Shown here piece after piece: positions 1 to 5,946 of a DNA stretch of 8,377 bases (positions are counted from its first letter, which is position 1; every line of letters starts with the position of its first letter). A program made the position numbers and the translations under genes. The notes below the pieces were generated by a model that had not been told where the DNA came from, did not search any database, and saw nothing but the letters and a program-made list of their open reading frames with translations. The stretch covers positions 1 to 8,377 of the forward strand of contig JAUVVP010000057.1 of assembly GCA_030604585.1 (NCBI GenBank), read 5' to 3'. The stretch is from Planctomycetota bacterium (GTDB taxonomy: Bacteria; Planctomycetota; Brocadiia; SM23-32).

Positions 1-357
1 GCCCTGGACTTCTGGGCCAGTTGGTGCGAGCCCTGCCGGGAGGAACTCCCCGAGCTGCAGAAGATATACAACGATTACAAGCACAGGGATTTCCTGCTGT
101 TGGCCGTCAATGTGGGGGAGGGCCGAGAGAAGGCCGGCGCGTTCCTGGAAGAGATGCGTCTCGACGTTCCCGTTGCGCTCGACGCGCAAGGCGCGGTCTT
201 CGGGTCCTATTCCGCGACCAGCCTGCCCACGCTGTTGCTCATCGGCAAGGACGGAACGATCGAGGCCGTCCACGTAGGCTACGCCCCCGGCGTGGAGCGC
301 ACGGTCCGTCGCGAGATTGACAGACTGCTGGCCGGCGAATCGCTGCTCGAACAGTGA
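1..357 (+). CDS. Thioredoxin-like (TlpA/ResA-type) protein, C-terminal part, 5' truncated
   Basis: The frame is open from base 1 to a TGA at 355-357, giving 118 residues; the N-terminus lies outside the window. The fragment begins inside the first beta strand of a thioredoxin fold, with W-C-E-P-C at residues 8-12 (active-site CxxC, C9 and C12). The cis-proline stretch S-L-P-T is at residues 74-77, followed by a strand and the K-D-G turn typical of TlpA-like proteins. Members are usually membrane-anchored or exported thiol-disulfide oxidoreductases acting in cytochrome c maturation or on extracytoplasmic disulfides. The missing N-terminus would carry the anchor or signal, so the location cannot be judged. 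The CEPC active site resembles the CEPC of ResA-like proteins. The gene converges on the minus-strand gene that ends at 404. The family assignment is firm; the specific substrate is unknown. Confidence 0.88.
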   Translation, partial: ALDFWASWCEPCREELPELQKIYNDYKHRDFLLLAVNVGEGREKAGAFLEEMRLDVPVALDAQGAVFGSYSATSLPTLLLIGKDGTIEAVHVGYAPGVERTVRREIDRLLAGESLLEQ

Positions 358-403
358 GAACGACGGGCCGGCCGGGCCCTGGCGCCCGAATCGGGAAGAA
401 CGG
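358..403. other. Short convergent intergenic gap with GC-rich hairpin potential
   Basis: Forty-six bases separate two converging stop codons. GGGCC at 365-369 can pair with GGCCC at 375-379, or alternatively CGGGC at 373-377 with GCCCG at 384-388. No T-run follows on either strand, so a classical intrinsic terminator is not supported. Confidence 0.3.
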
Positions 404-958
404 TCACGGGCTGAGCAGCGGGGCGGCTGCCGTCTGCAGCTCCGTGGTCTCCAGCCGGCTGATGCGCTGTTCCAGTGAGCCGACCTTCTTGCCGAGCCGG
501 ACCATGATGATCCCACCGAGCAGGACGACGACGATGAGGGCGACGCCGAGCACGAAGCCCGTGGAGACCTCCCGCGCGGGCCTTACGCCCGTCACGGCGG
601 CCAGCTCCTCCACTTCGGCCTTTTCGTCGGGCGGGGCCGGCCGGTGGGTCGCGAAGGGATAGCGTGTCTCCGCCCCATGCGGCGGGGGGAGGATCACCTT
701 CTTGGGCGGTTTGGTCCGCTCGGCAGGCGCGGGGTCTTCGTCTCCCTCCCGAGTGCGGAACAGCGTTCCGCGCCGGACGCGGGGCGTGGCCGGCTCGACG
801 CCGGGACGGCTGCCGATCGGCTTGACCTTCATTTGCGGCCGATGCGCGATGTCCTGATCGGGAAGGCGCACTTGCGATTCAGCATCCGCCGTCCCCTCCT
901 GCGGGCCGGCCTTCAGGTCCTTCGGCTTCCGGTCGGGTTTCTTCTTCTTCGCTGTCAT
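404..958 (-). CDS. Unrecognised single-pass membrane protein with C-terminal coiled coil
   Basis: I do not recognise this family. From the ATG at 958-956 the product is 184 residues. The first ten residues are lysine-rich (M-T-A-K-K-K-K-P-D-R), followed by about 120 residues rich in proline and charge and probably disordered. One hydrophobic segment spans roughly residues 133-154 (FVLGVALIVVVLLGGIIMV). A short heptad-like stretch, residues 157-175 (KKVGSLEQRISRLETTELQ), then leads to an Ala/Pro tail. There is no cleavable signal peptide at the N-terminus, so it looks like an internally anchored membrane protein; topology is unclear because basic residues flank both sides. The start at 958 is preferred over the ATG at 985 because GGAGAGG lies just upstream of 958. 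The gene follows parA by 51 bp on the same strand and is probably co-transcribed, so it could be a membrane partner of the ATPase (inference only). Confidence 0.7.
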   Translation of the reverse strand: MTAKKKKPDRKPKDLKAGPQEGTADAESQVRLPDQDIAHRPQMKVKPIGSRPGVEPATPRVRRGTLFRTREGDEDPAPAERTKPPKKVILPPPHGAETRYPFATHRPAPPDEKAEVEELAAVTGVRPAREVSTGFVLGVALIVVVLLGGIIMVRLGKKVGSLEQRISRLETTELQTAAAPLLSP

Positions 959-1009
959 TGTCCTCTCCGTAGCAATGATCGTCACCGGACAGCGCCCGGC
1001 GGCACGGCG

Positions 1010-1834
1010 TCAGCCGGCTATGTGGCGCGGCGCCACCGAAGCCCGCTCCATGGCAATGGAGCTCTGGAGGAACGCCGCGTCCATGGCCACGACCTCGTCG
1101 GCCAGCGCCCGGTAGTCCTCGGCGCCGTGGCATGTCTCATCGTAGTGCGTTATCGGCAGGCCGAAGCCCGGCGCCTCCGCCAGCCGGATGTTCTTCCTTA
1201 CGACGGTCTTGAAGACCCTCGGGCCGAAATGCTGCCGTATGTCGTCCAGGATCTCCTGGGCCAGGCAGGTGCGCGCGTCGTGCATGCAGGCGATGACCCC
1301 TGTGATGCGCAAGGCCCTGTTGGCGTTGGCCTGCACCAGGCGCACCGTGCGCACCAGCTTGCCGACCCCCTGAAGGGCGAAGAACTCGGTCTGAAGGGGT
1401 ATAAAGACCTCGCGGGCGGCGCACATGGCGTTCACCGTCAGGAGACCCAGCGACGGGGGCGAGTCCATCAGTATGTAGTCGAACCCGTCCGTCAATCCCG
1501 CCATGGCCTTCCGCAGGGCAAACAGCCTGTCGGGCCGGCCGGAAAGCTCAACGGAGAGCCCGGCCAGGTCTATGTTCGCGGGAACGATCTTCAATCCCCC
1601 AACTACTGTGGAACGAATGACTTCCGAGGGGCCATGCTCGCCACGGATGAGGCCGTAGAGGGACGGCTCGCCGCGTTGGGGCTCCAGGCCGAAGTGCAGC
1701 GACAGATTGGCTTGCGGGTCCACGTCCACCATCAGCACGGCCTTGCCCAGGGCGGCCAGGCAGGCGCCGAGATTGGCGGCGGTGGTTGTCTTGCCGACCC
1801 CGCCCTTCTGATTTAGGACGACAATCTTCCTCAT
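1010..1834 (-). CDS. parA: ParA/Soj-type partitioning ATPase
   Basis: The product is 274 residues, normal for chromosomal Soj/ParA without an N-terminal HTH domain. It begins M-R-K-I-V-V-L-N-Q, then the deviant Walker A box K-G-G-V-G-K-T-T at residues 10-17, with signature lysine K10 and P-loop K15. D-V-D-P-Q at 37-41 and Walker B-like I-L-M-D-S-P-P-S at 121-128 follow. The C-terminal stretch N-I-R-L-A-E-A-P-G-F-G (215-225) and G-A-E-D-Y (237-241) is characteristic of ParA. Such ATPases dimerise on ATP, bind DNA non-specifically and position chromosomes, plasmids or protein complexes, normally stimulated by ParB or an analogous partner. The frame stays open upstream over the start of the divergent gene, but homology begins at 1834, so the extension is spurious. 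No strong ribosome-binding site is visible. No parB is adjacent; the next gene encodes a small membrane protein. The cargo is therefore undetermined. Confidence 0.9.
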   Translation of the reverse strand: MRKIVVLNQKGGVGKTTTAANLGACLAALGKAVLMVDVDPQANLSLHFGLEPQRGEPSLYGLIRGEHGPSEVIRSTVVGGLKIVPANIDLAGLSVELSGRPDRLFALRKAMAGLTDGFDYILMDSPPSLGLLTVNAMCAAREVFIPLQTEFFALQGVGKLVRTVRLVQANANRALRITGVIACMHDARTCLAQEILDDIRQHFGPRVFKTVVRKNIRLAEAPGFGLPITHYDETCHGAEDYRALADEVVAMDAAFLQSSIAMERASVAPRHIAG

Positions 1835-2128
1835 AGCCGGGCCCGAAAGAAACAGCGCTCCCCTGCTGGATGCTCCCCTACATGAAAGGGCAGCGGACAC
1901 GGCCGAATCAAGCCGAAAGGATTGAAACCACCCGACCCTTTCCGTTACCCTATCGGAGGTGTGCTGGGTAGGGCTCCTCGCGAGGGGCGGGCACACCATG
2001 AGGCGCCGCGTGCATGACTTTGCGCATAGGCGCTTTGGGACTGTCCGCGTGGGCCTGGTGGCCGGTTCTCCTGAGCCGCTGGGCGCCGGCGGCAGGCCCT
2101 GCACCGAGCAGGCCACGAGCAGAGACAG
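1835..2128. promoter_or_regulatory. Divergent parA/top6B intergenic region
   Basis: These 294 bp separate two divergent genes and contain no convincing ORF. A weak minus-strand promoter for parA is possible: TTGATT at 1911-1906 and TTTCAT at 1887-1882, spacer 18. For the plus strand there is TTGAAA at 1922-1927 with a poor -10 (TACCCT, 1946-1951). GCCGAA occurs twice, ten bases apart (1902-1907 and 1912-1917), close to one helical turn. A palindrome lies at 1973-1988. I looked for the canonical parS site (TGTTTCACGTGAAACA-like) and did not see it. The top6B ATG has only a weak purine-rich stretch in front of it. The promoter calls are by eye and uncertain. Confidence 0.4.
1973..1988. repeat. 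16-bp near-perfect palindrome centred on CCTCGCGAGG
   Basis: GCTCCTCGCGAGGGGC reads the same on both strands except for one T/G position; the inner ten bases (1976-1985) are a perfect palindrome. It lies near the middle of the divergent parA/top6B region, where an operator for a dimeric regulator could sit. GC-rich palindromes can arise by chance in this genome, so function is unproven. Confidence 0.35.
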
Positions 2129-3712
2129 ATGGCAAGAAAGCGCTCCGAAAAAGCGCGCCCGAAGCTGACGGCCATCGAGATGGCCCAGCAGCAGCGCGAG
2201 ATCAGCATCAGCGAGTTCTTCACGAAGAACCGGCACCTGCTGGGCTTCGACAACCCGCGCCGGGCCCTCCTCACAACGGTCAAGGAGGCCGTGGATAACT
2301 CGCTCGATGCCTGTGAGGAGGCCGGCATCCTGCCCGAGGTCGCCGTGCGCATCGAACAGACCGACGGCGAGGACCGCTTCCGCGTGCGCGTCAGGGACAA
2401 CGGGCCGGGCATCGTCAAGGCCCAGATACCCCGCATCTTCGGCAAGCTGCTCTACGGCAGCAAGTTCCACCGCCTGAAGATGAGCCGCGGCCAACAGGGC
2501 ATCGGCATCAGCGCAGCGGGCATGTACGGCCACCTGACCACGGGCAAGCCGGTGACGATAACCTCAAAGACCGGCCCGAAACAGCCCGCCCACCACTACC
2601 AGGTCATCATCAACACCAAGGACAACGAGCCGAAGATCCTCAGGGAAGACATCGCCGAGTGGGACGGCGAGCAGGGAACCGAGGTCGAGATCGAACTGGA
2701 GGGCACCTTCCAGCGGGGACTGTGGAGCGTTGACGAATACCTGGAGCAGACCGCCACGGCCAACCCGCACGTCACGCTGCGCTACAAGGCGCCGGACGGC
2801 AAGGAGCGCGTCTTCGAGCGGGCCACCAAAGTGCTGCCGCAGGAGCCCCGGGAGATCAAGCCTCACCCCTACGGGATCGAGTTGGGCACGCTGATCAAGA
2901 TGCTCCACGAGACCAGGAGCCGCACGCTTCAGACCTGCCTGCAGAACGATTTCTGCCGCGTCAGCAGGCGTGTGGCGCTGGAGATCTGCCAGAAAGCGGG
3001 TGTCTACGAGAACGCCCGCCCCAAACGCATCGCCCAACAGGAGGCCGACCGGCTGCTGACGGCCATCCGCGGGACCAAGCTGATGAAGCCGCCGATGGAT
3101 TGCATCTCGCCCATCGGCAAAGAGCTGATGGAGGCCGGGATGCGCCAGCAGTTCGAAGCGGACTTCTACTCCTCGGTGACCCGTTCCCCCGCCGTCTACC
3201 GCGGCATCCCGTTCCTGATCGAGGCGGGGATCGCCTACGGCGGGAAGGTGAAAGAGAGCGGCCCGGCCAAGCTGATGCGGTTCGCCAACCGCGTCCCCCT
3301 GCTTTACAACACCGGCGCCTGCGCCATCACGCACGCCGTCACCAGGCTCAACTGGCGCCAGTACAGCGTGGAGCAGTCGAACGGCAGCCTGCCGACCGGT
3401 CCCCTCCTGGTATTCGTGCACATGGCCAGCCCCTGGGTGCCCTTCACCAGCGAGAGCAAGGAGGCCATCGCCCCCTACCCGGAGATCGAGAAAGAGATCG
3501 TGCTGGCCGTGCAGGAGTGCACCCGCGGCCTGAGGCGCTTCCTGAGCCGCAAGAGGCGACGGGCCGAGGAGGAGCGCAAGCGCGACTACATCCAGAAATA
3601 CATCCCCCACATCGGCGAAGCCCTACAGGAGATTCTCGAGTTCAGCGACGCCGAGCGTGACAAAGTTATCGGCAAGCTGACCGACCTGCTCGAGAAGAGC
3701 CGCAAGGACTGA
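2129..3712 (+). CDS. top6B: DNA topoisomerase VI subunit B (type IIB, ATPase subunit)
   Basis: The product is 527 residues, close to the length of archaeal Topo VI-B, and looks intact. A GHKL ATPase fold is clear. The N-box E-A-V-D-N-S-L-D-A is at 53-61 (E53 and N57 for catalysis and magnesium), D-N-G-P-G-I at 90-95, and the ATP-lid loop G-Q-Q-G-I-G-I-S-A-A at 121-130 leading to L-T-T-G-K-P. An H2TH-like middle region follows at about 250-320, then the transducer domain with F-T-S-E-S-K-E-A-I-A at 439-448, where K444 matches the switch lysine that contacts the ATP gamma-phosphate. The C-terminus is basic and probably helical. Topo VI is an A2B2 enzyme that passes one duplex through another, with B giving ATP-driven gating and A (Spo11-like) cutting DNA. 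The first ATG is used because the basic N-terminus resembles family members. No A-subunit gene is adjacent; the downstream gene is on the other strand. Confidence 0.93.
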   Translation: MARKRSEKARPKLTAIEMAQQQREISISEFFTKNRHLLGFDNPRRALLTTVKEAVDNSLDACEEAGILPEVAVRIEQTDGEDRFRVRVRDNGPGIVKAQIPRIFGKLLYGSKFHRLKMSRGQQGIGISAAGMYGHLTTGKPVTITSKTGPKQPAHHYQVIINTKDNEPKILREDIAEWDGEQGTEVEIELEGTFQRGLWSVDEYLEQTATANPHVTLRYKAPDGKERVFERATKVLPQEPREIKPHPYGIELGTLIKMLHETRSRTLQTCLQNDFCRVSRRVALEICQKAGVYENARPKRIAQQEADRLLTAIRGTKLMKPPMDCISPIGKELMEAGMRQQFEADFYSSVTRSPAVYRGIPFLIEAGIAYGGKVKESGPAKLMRFANRVPLLYNTGACAITHAVTRLNWRQYSVEQSNGSLPTGPLLVFVHMASPWVPFTSESKEAIAPYPEIEKEIVLAVQECTRGLRRFLSRKRRRAEEERKRDYIQKYIPHIGEALQEILEFSDAERDKVIGKLTDLLEKSRKD

Positions 3713-3812
3713 ACCCATAGCTGATGGCTCTTCGGTGCGTATTGCCCCCCGCCGGCGCTCCTGGCCGCACCTGCCCTGCCCGAACGCGGCAGGCGAACGG
3801 AACCGGAGCGCT
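3713..3812. terminator. Convergent intergenic region with hairpin at 3775-3793
   Basis: One hundred bases lie between the converging ends of top6B and the prepilin-like gene. CCTGCC (3775-3780) and GGCAGG (3788-3793) form a perfect 6-bp stem with a 7-base loop. No T-run follows on either strand, so it could be a weak bidirectional terminator or only GC-rich background. There is no ORF here that I would defend. Confidence 0.3.
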
Positions 3813-4652
3813 TCAGAACTCCTTCCAACTGTCGTCAATCCACATCATGCCGGCCAGGTCCGCGTCGGCTTCCGGGTGGGCCCCGTCCCAGTCGTCCCAG
3901 AACACGTTGGTGTCCAGCAGCACGCTGTGCTGGCCCCCCCCAACGACGGGCAGCCTGGTGCGTAGGCGGGGATTGGGCACGTAGGGCACGGCGTTGCCCA
4001 AATCCCAGGGCTCGCCGACCCAGTGGACCTGGAGCCACTCCGCGTGCTTGTCGGCGAACAGGAAGTTGCCCCCCAACGGATGGTTGTTCTCTCCGATCCA
4101 GAACCCCTTGCCCGCATCGTTCTCCCAGTAGCCGTGGACGCACTCGTCGCCGTAGATGACCCGCGACGAGCGGACATCGCGCCGCATGTGGCGTTGGAAG
4201 CGCCCGCCGTCGTAGAAGTAGCTTGGGGGACGCGGCGGCCGCTTGCCCTCGTCCTCCTCGCGCGTGGCCTTGCCGTTCGGGGCGACGAAGAAGTTGTGGC
4301 AGTTACTGAAGTCCCGTCCGCCGGGCTCGAAGGTCACGATGTCGTCCGTGGCGGGACACCGGAACAGGTAGGGCTTGGGCGCATAGGTGGGATACAGGAC
4401 GGCAATCGAGGCGGAGGCGTCGGGCGAGAGCGGGTAATCGGGGCTGACGCTGCGGCGCACACTCGGCCAGTGGCCGTGGTGGTTGGACTGGTACATCTCG
4501 AACGCCATGCCCACCTGGCGCACGCGCGCCATGCACTTGACCTTGATGGCTTCCTGGCGGGCCCCCTCCAGAGCCGGCAGCAGCATGATGGCCAGTACCA
4601 GAATGATGACCAGCACCACGGCCAGCTCGATCGCCGAGAATCCCTTCCTCAT
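3813..4652 (-). CDS. Prepilin-type protein with N-terminal methylation domain and H-X9-DK motif
   Basis: From the ATG at 4652-4650 the product is 279 residues. It opens with M-R-K-G-F-S-A-I-E, a type III prepilin signal: cleavage after G4 would leave F at +1 and glutamate at +5. A hydrophobic helix of about 20 residues follows (A-V-V-L-V-I-I-L-V-L and onward), then the usual pseudopilin stretch with R-Q-V-G-M-A-F-E-M-Y at about 45-54. Near residues 191-202 is H-P-L-G-G-N-F-L-F-A-D-K. This is the H-X9-DG motif of the large PVC pseudopilin-like families, with K in place of G. The product is probably processed by a prepilin peptidase and membrane- or envelope-attached. An ATG three codons upstream (4661) exists, but the GGGGG at 4666-4662 abuts it, while it is nine bases from 4652, so 4652 is preferred. 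No secretion or pilus genes lie nearby, as is usual for this family. The gene has its own promoter. Confidence 0.87.
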   Translation of the reverse strand: MRKGFSAIELAVVLVIILVLAIMLLPALEGARQEAIKVKCMARVRQVGMAFEMYQSNHHGHWPSVRRSVSPDYPLSPDASASIAVLYPTYAPKPYLFRCPATDDIVTFEPGGRDFSNCHNFFVAPNGKATREEDEGKRPPRPPSYFYDGGRFQRHMRRDVRSSRVIYGDECVHGYWENDAGKGFWIGENNHPLGGNFLFADKHAEWLQVHWVGEPWDLGNAVPYVPNPRLRTRLPVVGGGQHSVLLDTNVFWDDWDGAHPEADADLAGMMWIDDSWKEF

Positions 4653-4724
4653 TGCGCGCATCCCCCGAAGAAGTAGCTCCGCCGCGCGCGTCTTCCCCGT
4701 GCCGTCCCGCGTGAGCCGGGGTCA

Positions 4725-4752
4725 ATGGTACTCGGCGGGCCGCCAATGTCAA
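4725..4752 (-). promoter_or_regulatory. Sigma70-type promoter for the prepilin-like gene
   Basis: On the minus strand TTGACA (4752-4747, perfect -35) is followed after 16 bases by TACCAT (4730-4725, four of six -10 matches). Transcription would start near 4718 and give a leader of about 65 nt. The spacer holds an 11-bp palindrome, GGCGG-G-CCGCC at 4734-4744, in the right place for a repressor or MerR-like regulator. Confidence 0.55.
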
Positions 4753-4778
4753 GACCAAACAGGACCGGGCGTGGCGCA

Positions 4779-4804
4779 GCTTGCCCGCCATAGGGCGGGC
4801 GAGC
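4779..4804 (-). terminator. Strong hairpin downstream of thiD
   Basis: GCTTGCCCGCC (4779-4789) and GGCGGGCGAGC (4794-4804) enclose the tetraloop ATAG. Seven core base pairs are perfect (4783-4789 with 4794-4800) and the outer arms pair except for one position, a G-T wobble on the plus strand and an A-C mismatch on the minus strand. It lies 26 bp past the thiD stop and upstream of the prepilin promoter, so it may end thiD transcription. No T-run follows on the minus strand; a dispersed hairpin repeat is an alternative. Confidence 0.45.
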
Positions 4805-4830
4805 CCCCCCTGGCATCTACTCAGGGGCCT

Positions 4831-5631
4831 TCAGCGCCCCTCTGCCAGCGGGAACAGGGCCCGGTGGTCGAGGGGGCCGCTGCCGCTTCCCAGGTTCAGG
4901 GAAGCCGCCAGCCCCGCCTGAACGGCATCGCGGGCCCATTCGACGGCGGCCGGCACCGCCATGCCCCGCGCAAGCCCCGTAGCTATGGCGGCCGCGTAGG
5001 TGCACCCGGTGCCGTGCGTATTGGCGGTCTCAACGCGCGGGCGGCTGACCTCGTAGAAGTCCCGGCCGTCGGAGAGGAGGTCTACCGGCGGGCCCTCCAG
5101 GTGGCCTCCCTTTATGAGGACCCACTCCGGCCCGAGGTCGTGAAGGCGGCGGGCCGCCTCTTTCATGGCCGAGGCACCCTTGACCTCGACGCCTGCCAAT
5201 CGCTCCGCCTCCGCCAGGTTCGGAGTTACGACGGTGGCCAGCGGCAGCATCAGGTCGCGGAGCACGGCGCAGGCTTCGGGCGCCAGCAGGAGGTCCCCGC
5301 TCTGGGCGACCATTACGGGGTCAACGACCAGGGGACGGATGGCGTGGTGCTTGAGGCGGTCGGCCACGGCTTCGACGACCTCCCGGCCGGCCAGCATGCC
5401 GGTCTTGGCTGCGTCAACGCCGATGTCCTCGGCCACGGCGTCTATCTGGGCGGCGACGAACTGAGGGCTGACCTCGAATATGCCGCGCACCCCGACCGTG
5501 TTCTGGGCGGTCAGGGCCGTGATGGCCGACATGCCGAAGCCGCCCAGGGCCGTGATGGTCTTCAGGTCGGCTTGAATGCCGGCGCCGCCGCCGCTGTCGC
5601 TGCCTGCAATGGTCAGAACTCTCGGTATCAT
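4831..5631 (-). CDS. thiD: Hydroxymethylpyrimidine / phosphomethylpyrimidine kinase
   Basis: ThiD phosphorylates 4-amino-5-hydroxymethyl-2-methylpyrimidine (HMP) to HMP-P and then HMP-PP, supplying the pyrimidine half of thiamine. The product is 266 residues, the normal length for a single-domain ThiD of the ribokinase fold. Recognisable motifs in order are A-G-S-D-S-G-G-G-A-G-I-Q-A-D at 9-22, Q44 in T-A-Q-N (pyrimidine recognition), K-T-G-M-L at 76-80, V-V-D-P-V-M at 102-107, L-I-K-G-G-H at 172-177, and the anion-hole/catalytic stretch T-H-G-T-G-C-T at 205-211 with C210. The ATG at 5631-5629 has AAGGGTGAG just upstream. No other thiamine gene adjoins it and I see no TPP riboswitch in front, so thiamine genes are probably dispersed. 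It is divergent from lysC. Confidence 0.95.
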   Translation of the reverse strand: MIPRVLTIAGSDSGGGAGIQADLKTITALGGFGMSAITALTAQNTVGVRGIFEVSPQFVAAQIDAVAEDIGVDAAKTGMLAGREVVEAVADRLKHHAIRPLVVDPVMVAQSGDLLLAPEACAVLRDLMLPLATVVTPNLAEAERLAGVEVKGASAMKEAARRLHDLGPEWVLIKGGHLEGPPVDLLSDGRDFYEVSRPRVETANTHGTGCTYAAAIATGLARGMAVPAAVEWARDAVQAGLAASLNLGSGSGPLDHRALFPLAEGR

Positions 5632-5682
5632 CGCTCACCCTTGCACAGGTCTTCGAGCGGCCATTCTGCGGCCGCACCGGGC

Positions 5683-5711
5683 TTGACATCAGCAATGGAC
5701 ACGACTAAGAT
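5683..5711 (+). promoter_or_regulatory. Near-consensus sigma70-type promoter for lysC-cimA
   Basis: TTGACA at 5683-5688 is followed after exactly 17 bases by TAAGAT at 5706-5711 (perfect -35, five of six at -10). It is the best promoter in the window. Transcription would start near 5718, leaving an untranslated leader of roughly 229 nt before lysC. Confidence 0.7.
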
Positions 5712-5735
5712 AGCCTTCCGGGCACAGAGCAACAA
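5707..5735 (-). promoter_or_regulatory. Candidate thiD promoter overlapping the lysC -10
   Basis: On the minus strand TTGTTG (5735-5730) is followed after 17 bases by TATCTT (5712-5707). The -10 occupies nearly the same bases as the lysC -10 on the other strand. Transcription would begin near 5700, about 70 nt before the thiD ATG. The -35 is weak (three of six), so this is a candidate only. Confidence 0.4.
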
Positions 5736-5946
5736 GGGCAGATTCCCCTTCGATCAGGTGCTCGTGTCGGCCCGGGAAAGCATGTGTTGCCACGGTGTGA
5801 ACTGGTTAGCGGCGGCTTTGCGCCGAGCGAAGCCGAGGGGCCGGTCCTTCCAGGTTGTGCGCCTCTCCTGCCAACTTCCGCGCATGGCTCCGCGACGGCA
5901 CAGCGTACCCTGCCGGCCGACATCGAGCACGGAGACGATGCAATAG
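5718..5946 (+). promoter_or_regulatory. Long lysC leader with hairpin and upstream ORF
   Basis: This is the remainder of a 315-bp divergent gap. The clearest structure is the hairpin 5813-5835: CGGCTTTGC pairs with GCGAAGCCG over nine pairs (one G-T wobble) around a five-base loop. A smaller stem, AAGGG 5734-5738 with CCCTT 5746-5750, lies nearer the start. A 54-codon ORF runs from ATG 5782 to TAG 5944-5946, directly abutting the lysC ATG; its product is arginine- and proline-rich and resembles nothing I know. It has no runs of lysine, threonine or isoleucine codons, so it does not look like a classical attenuator peptide. I compared the leader with lysine, SAM and TPP riboswitch cores and found no convincing match. 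GGAG at 5931-5934 could serve as the lysC ribosome-binding site, 12 bases upstream. Confidence 0.4.

Noticed and set aside
644..1816. 390-codon plus-strand ORF opposite parA and the membrane protein
   Set aside because: It is an antisense shadow of parA with no recognisable features.
1835..2128. Canonical parS site near parA
   Set aside because: No TGTTTCACGTGAAACA-like sequence is visible in the region.
2014..2298. Possible small secreted protein starting M-T-L-R-I-G just before top6B
   Set aside because: The start looks signal-peptide-like, but the frame runs into top6B out of frame, becomes Arg/Pro/Ala-rich shadow and has no ribosome-binding site.
1835..2533. In-frame upstream extension of parA, giving a 507-residue ORF
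   Set aside because: The extra 233 residues run antisense through the start of top6B, show no ParA homology, and the classic ParA N-terminus begins exactly at the ATG at 1834.
2564..3610. 348-codon antisense ORF inside top6B
   Set aside because: It is a complementary-frame shadow of a well-supported topoisomerase gene, with no domain or ribosome-binding site of its own.
4483..5946. 487-codon plus-strand ORF over the prepilin start, thiD and the lysC leader
   Set aside because: Most of it is antisense to thiD, which is unmistakable. Only its last 54 codons lie in open intergenic sequence, and these are discussed as a possible leader ORF.
5632..5946. TPP or lysine riboswitch between thiD and lysC
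   Set aside because: A GAACTGGTTAGCGG stretch recalls part of the TPP motif, and GCCGAGCGAAGCC loosely recalls the lysine core. The CTGAGA box and the other conserved TPP elements are missing, and the lysine-box junction sequences are not there.
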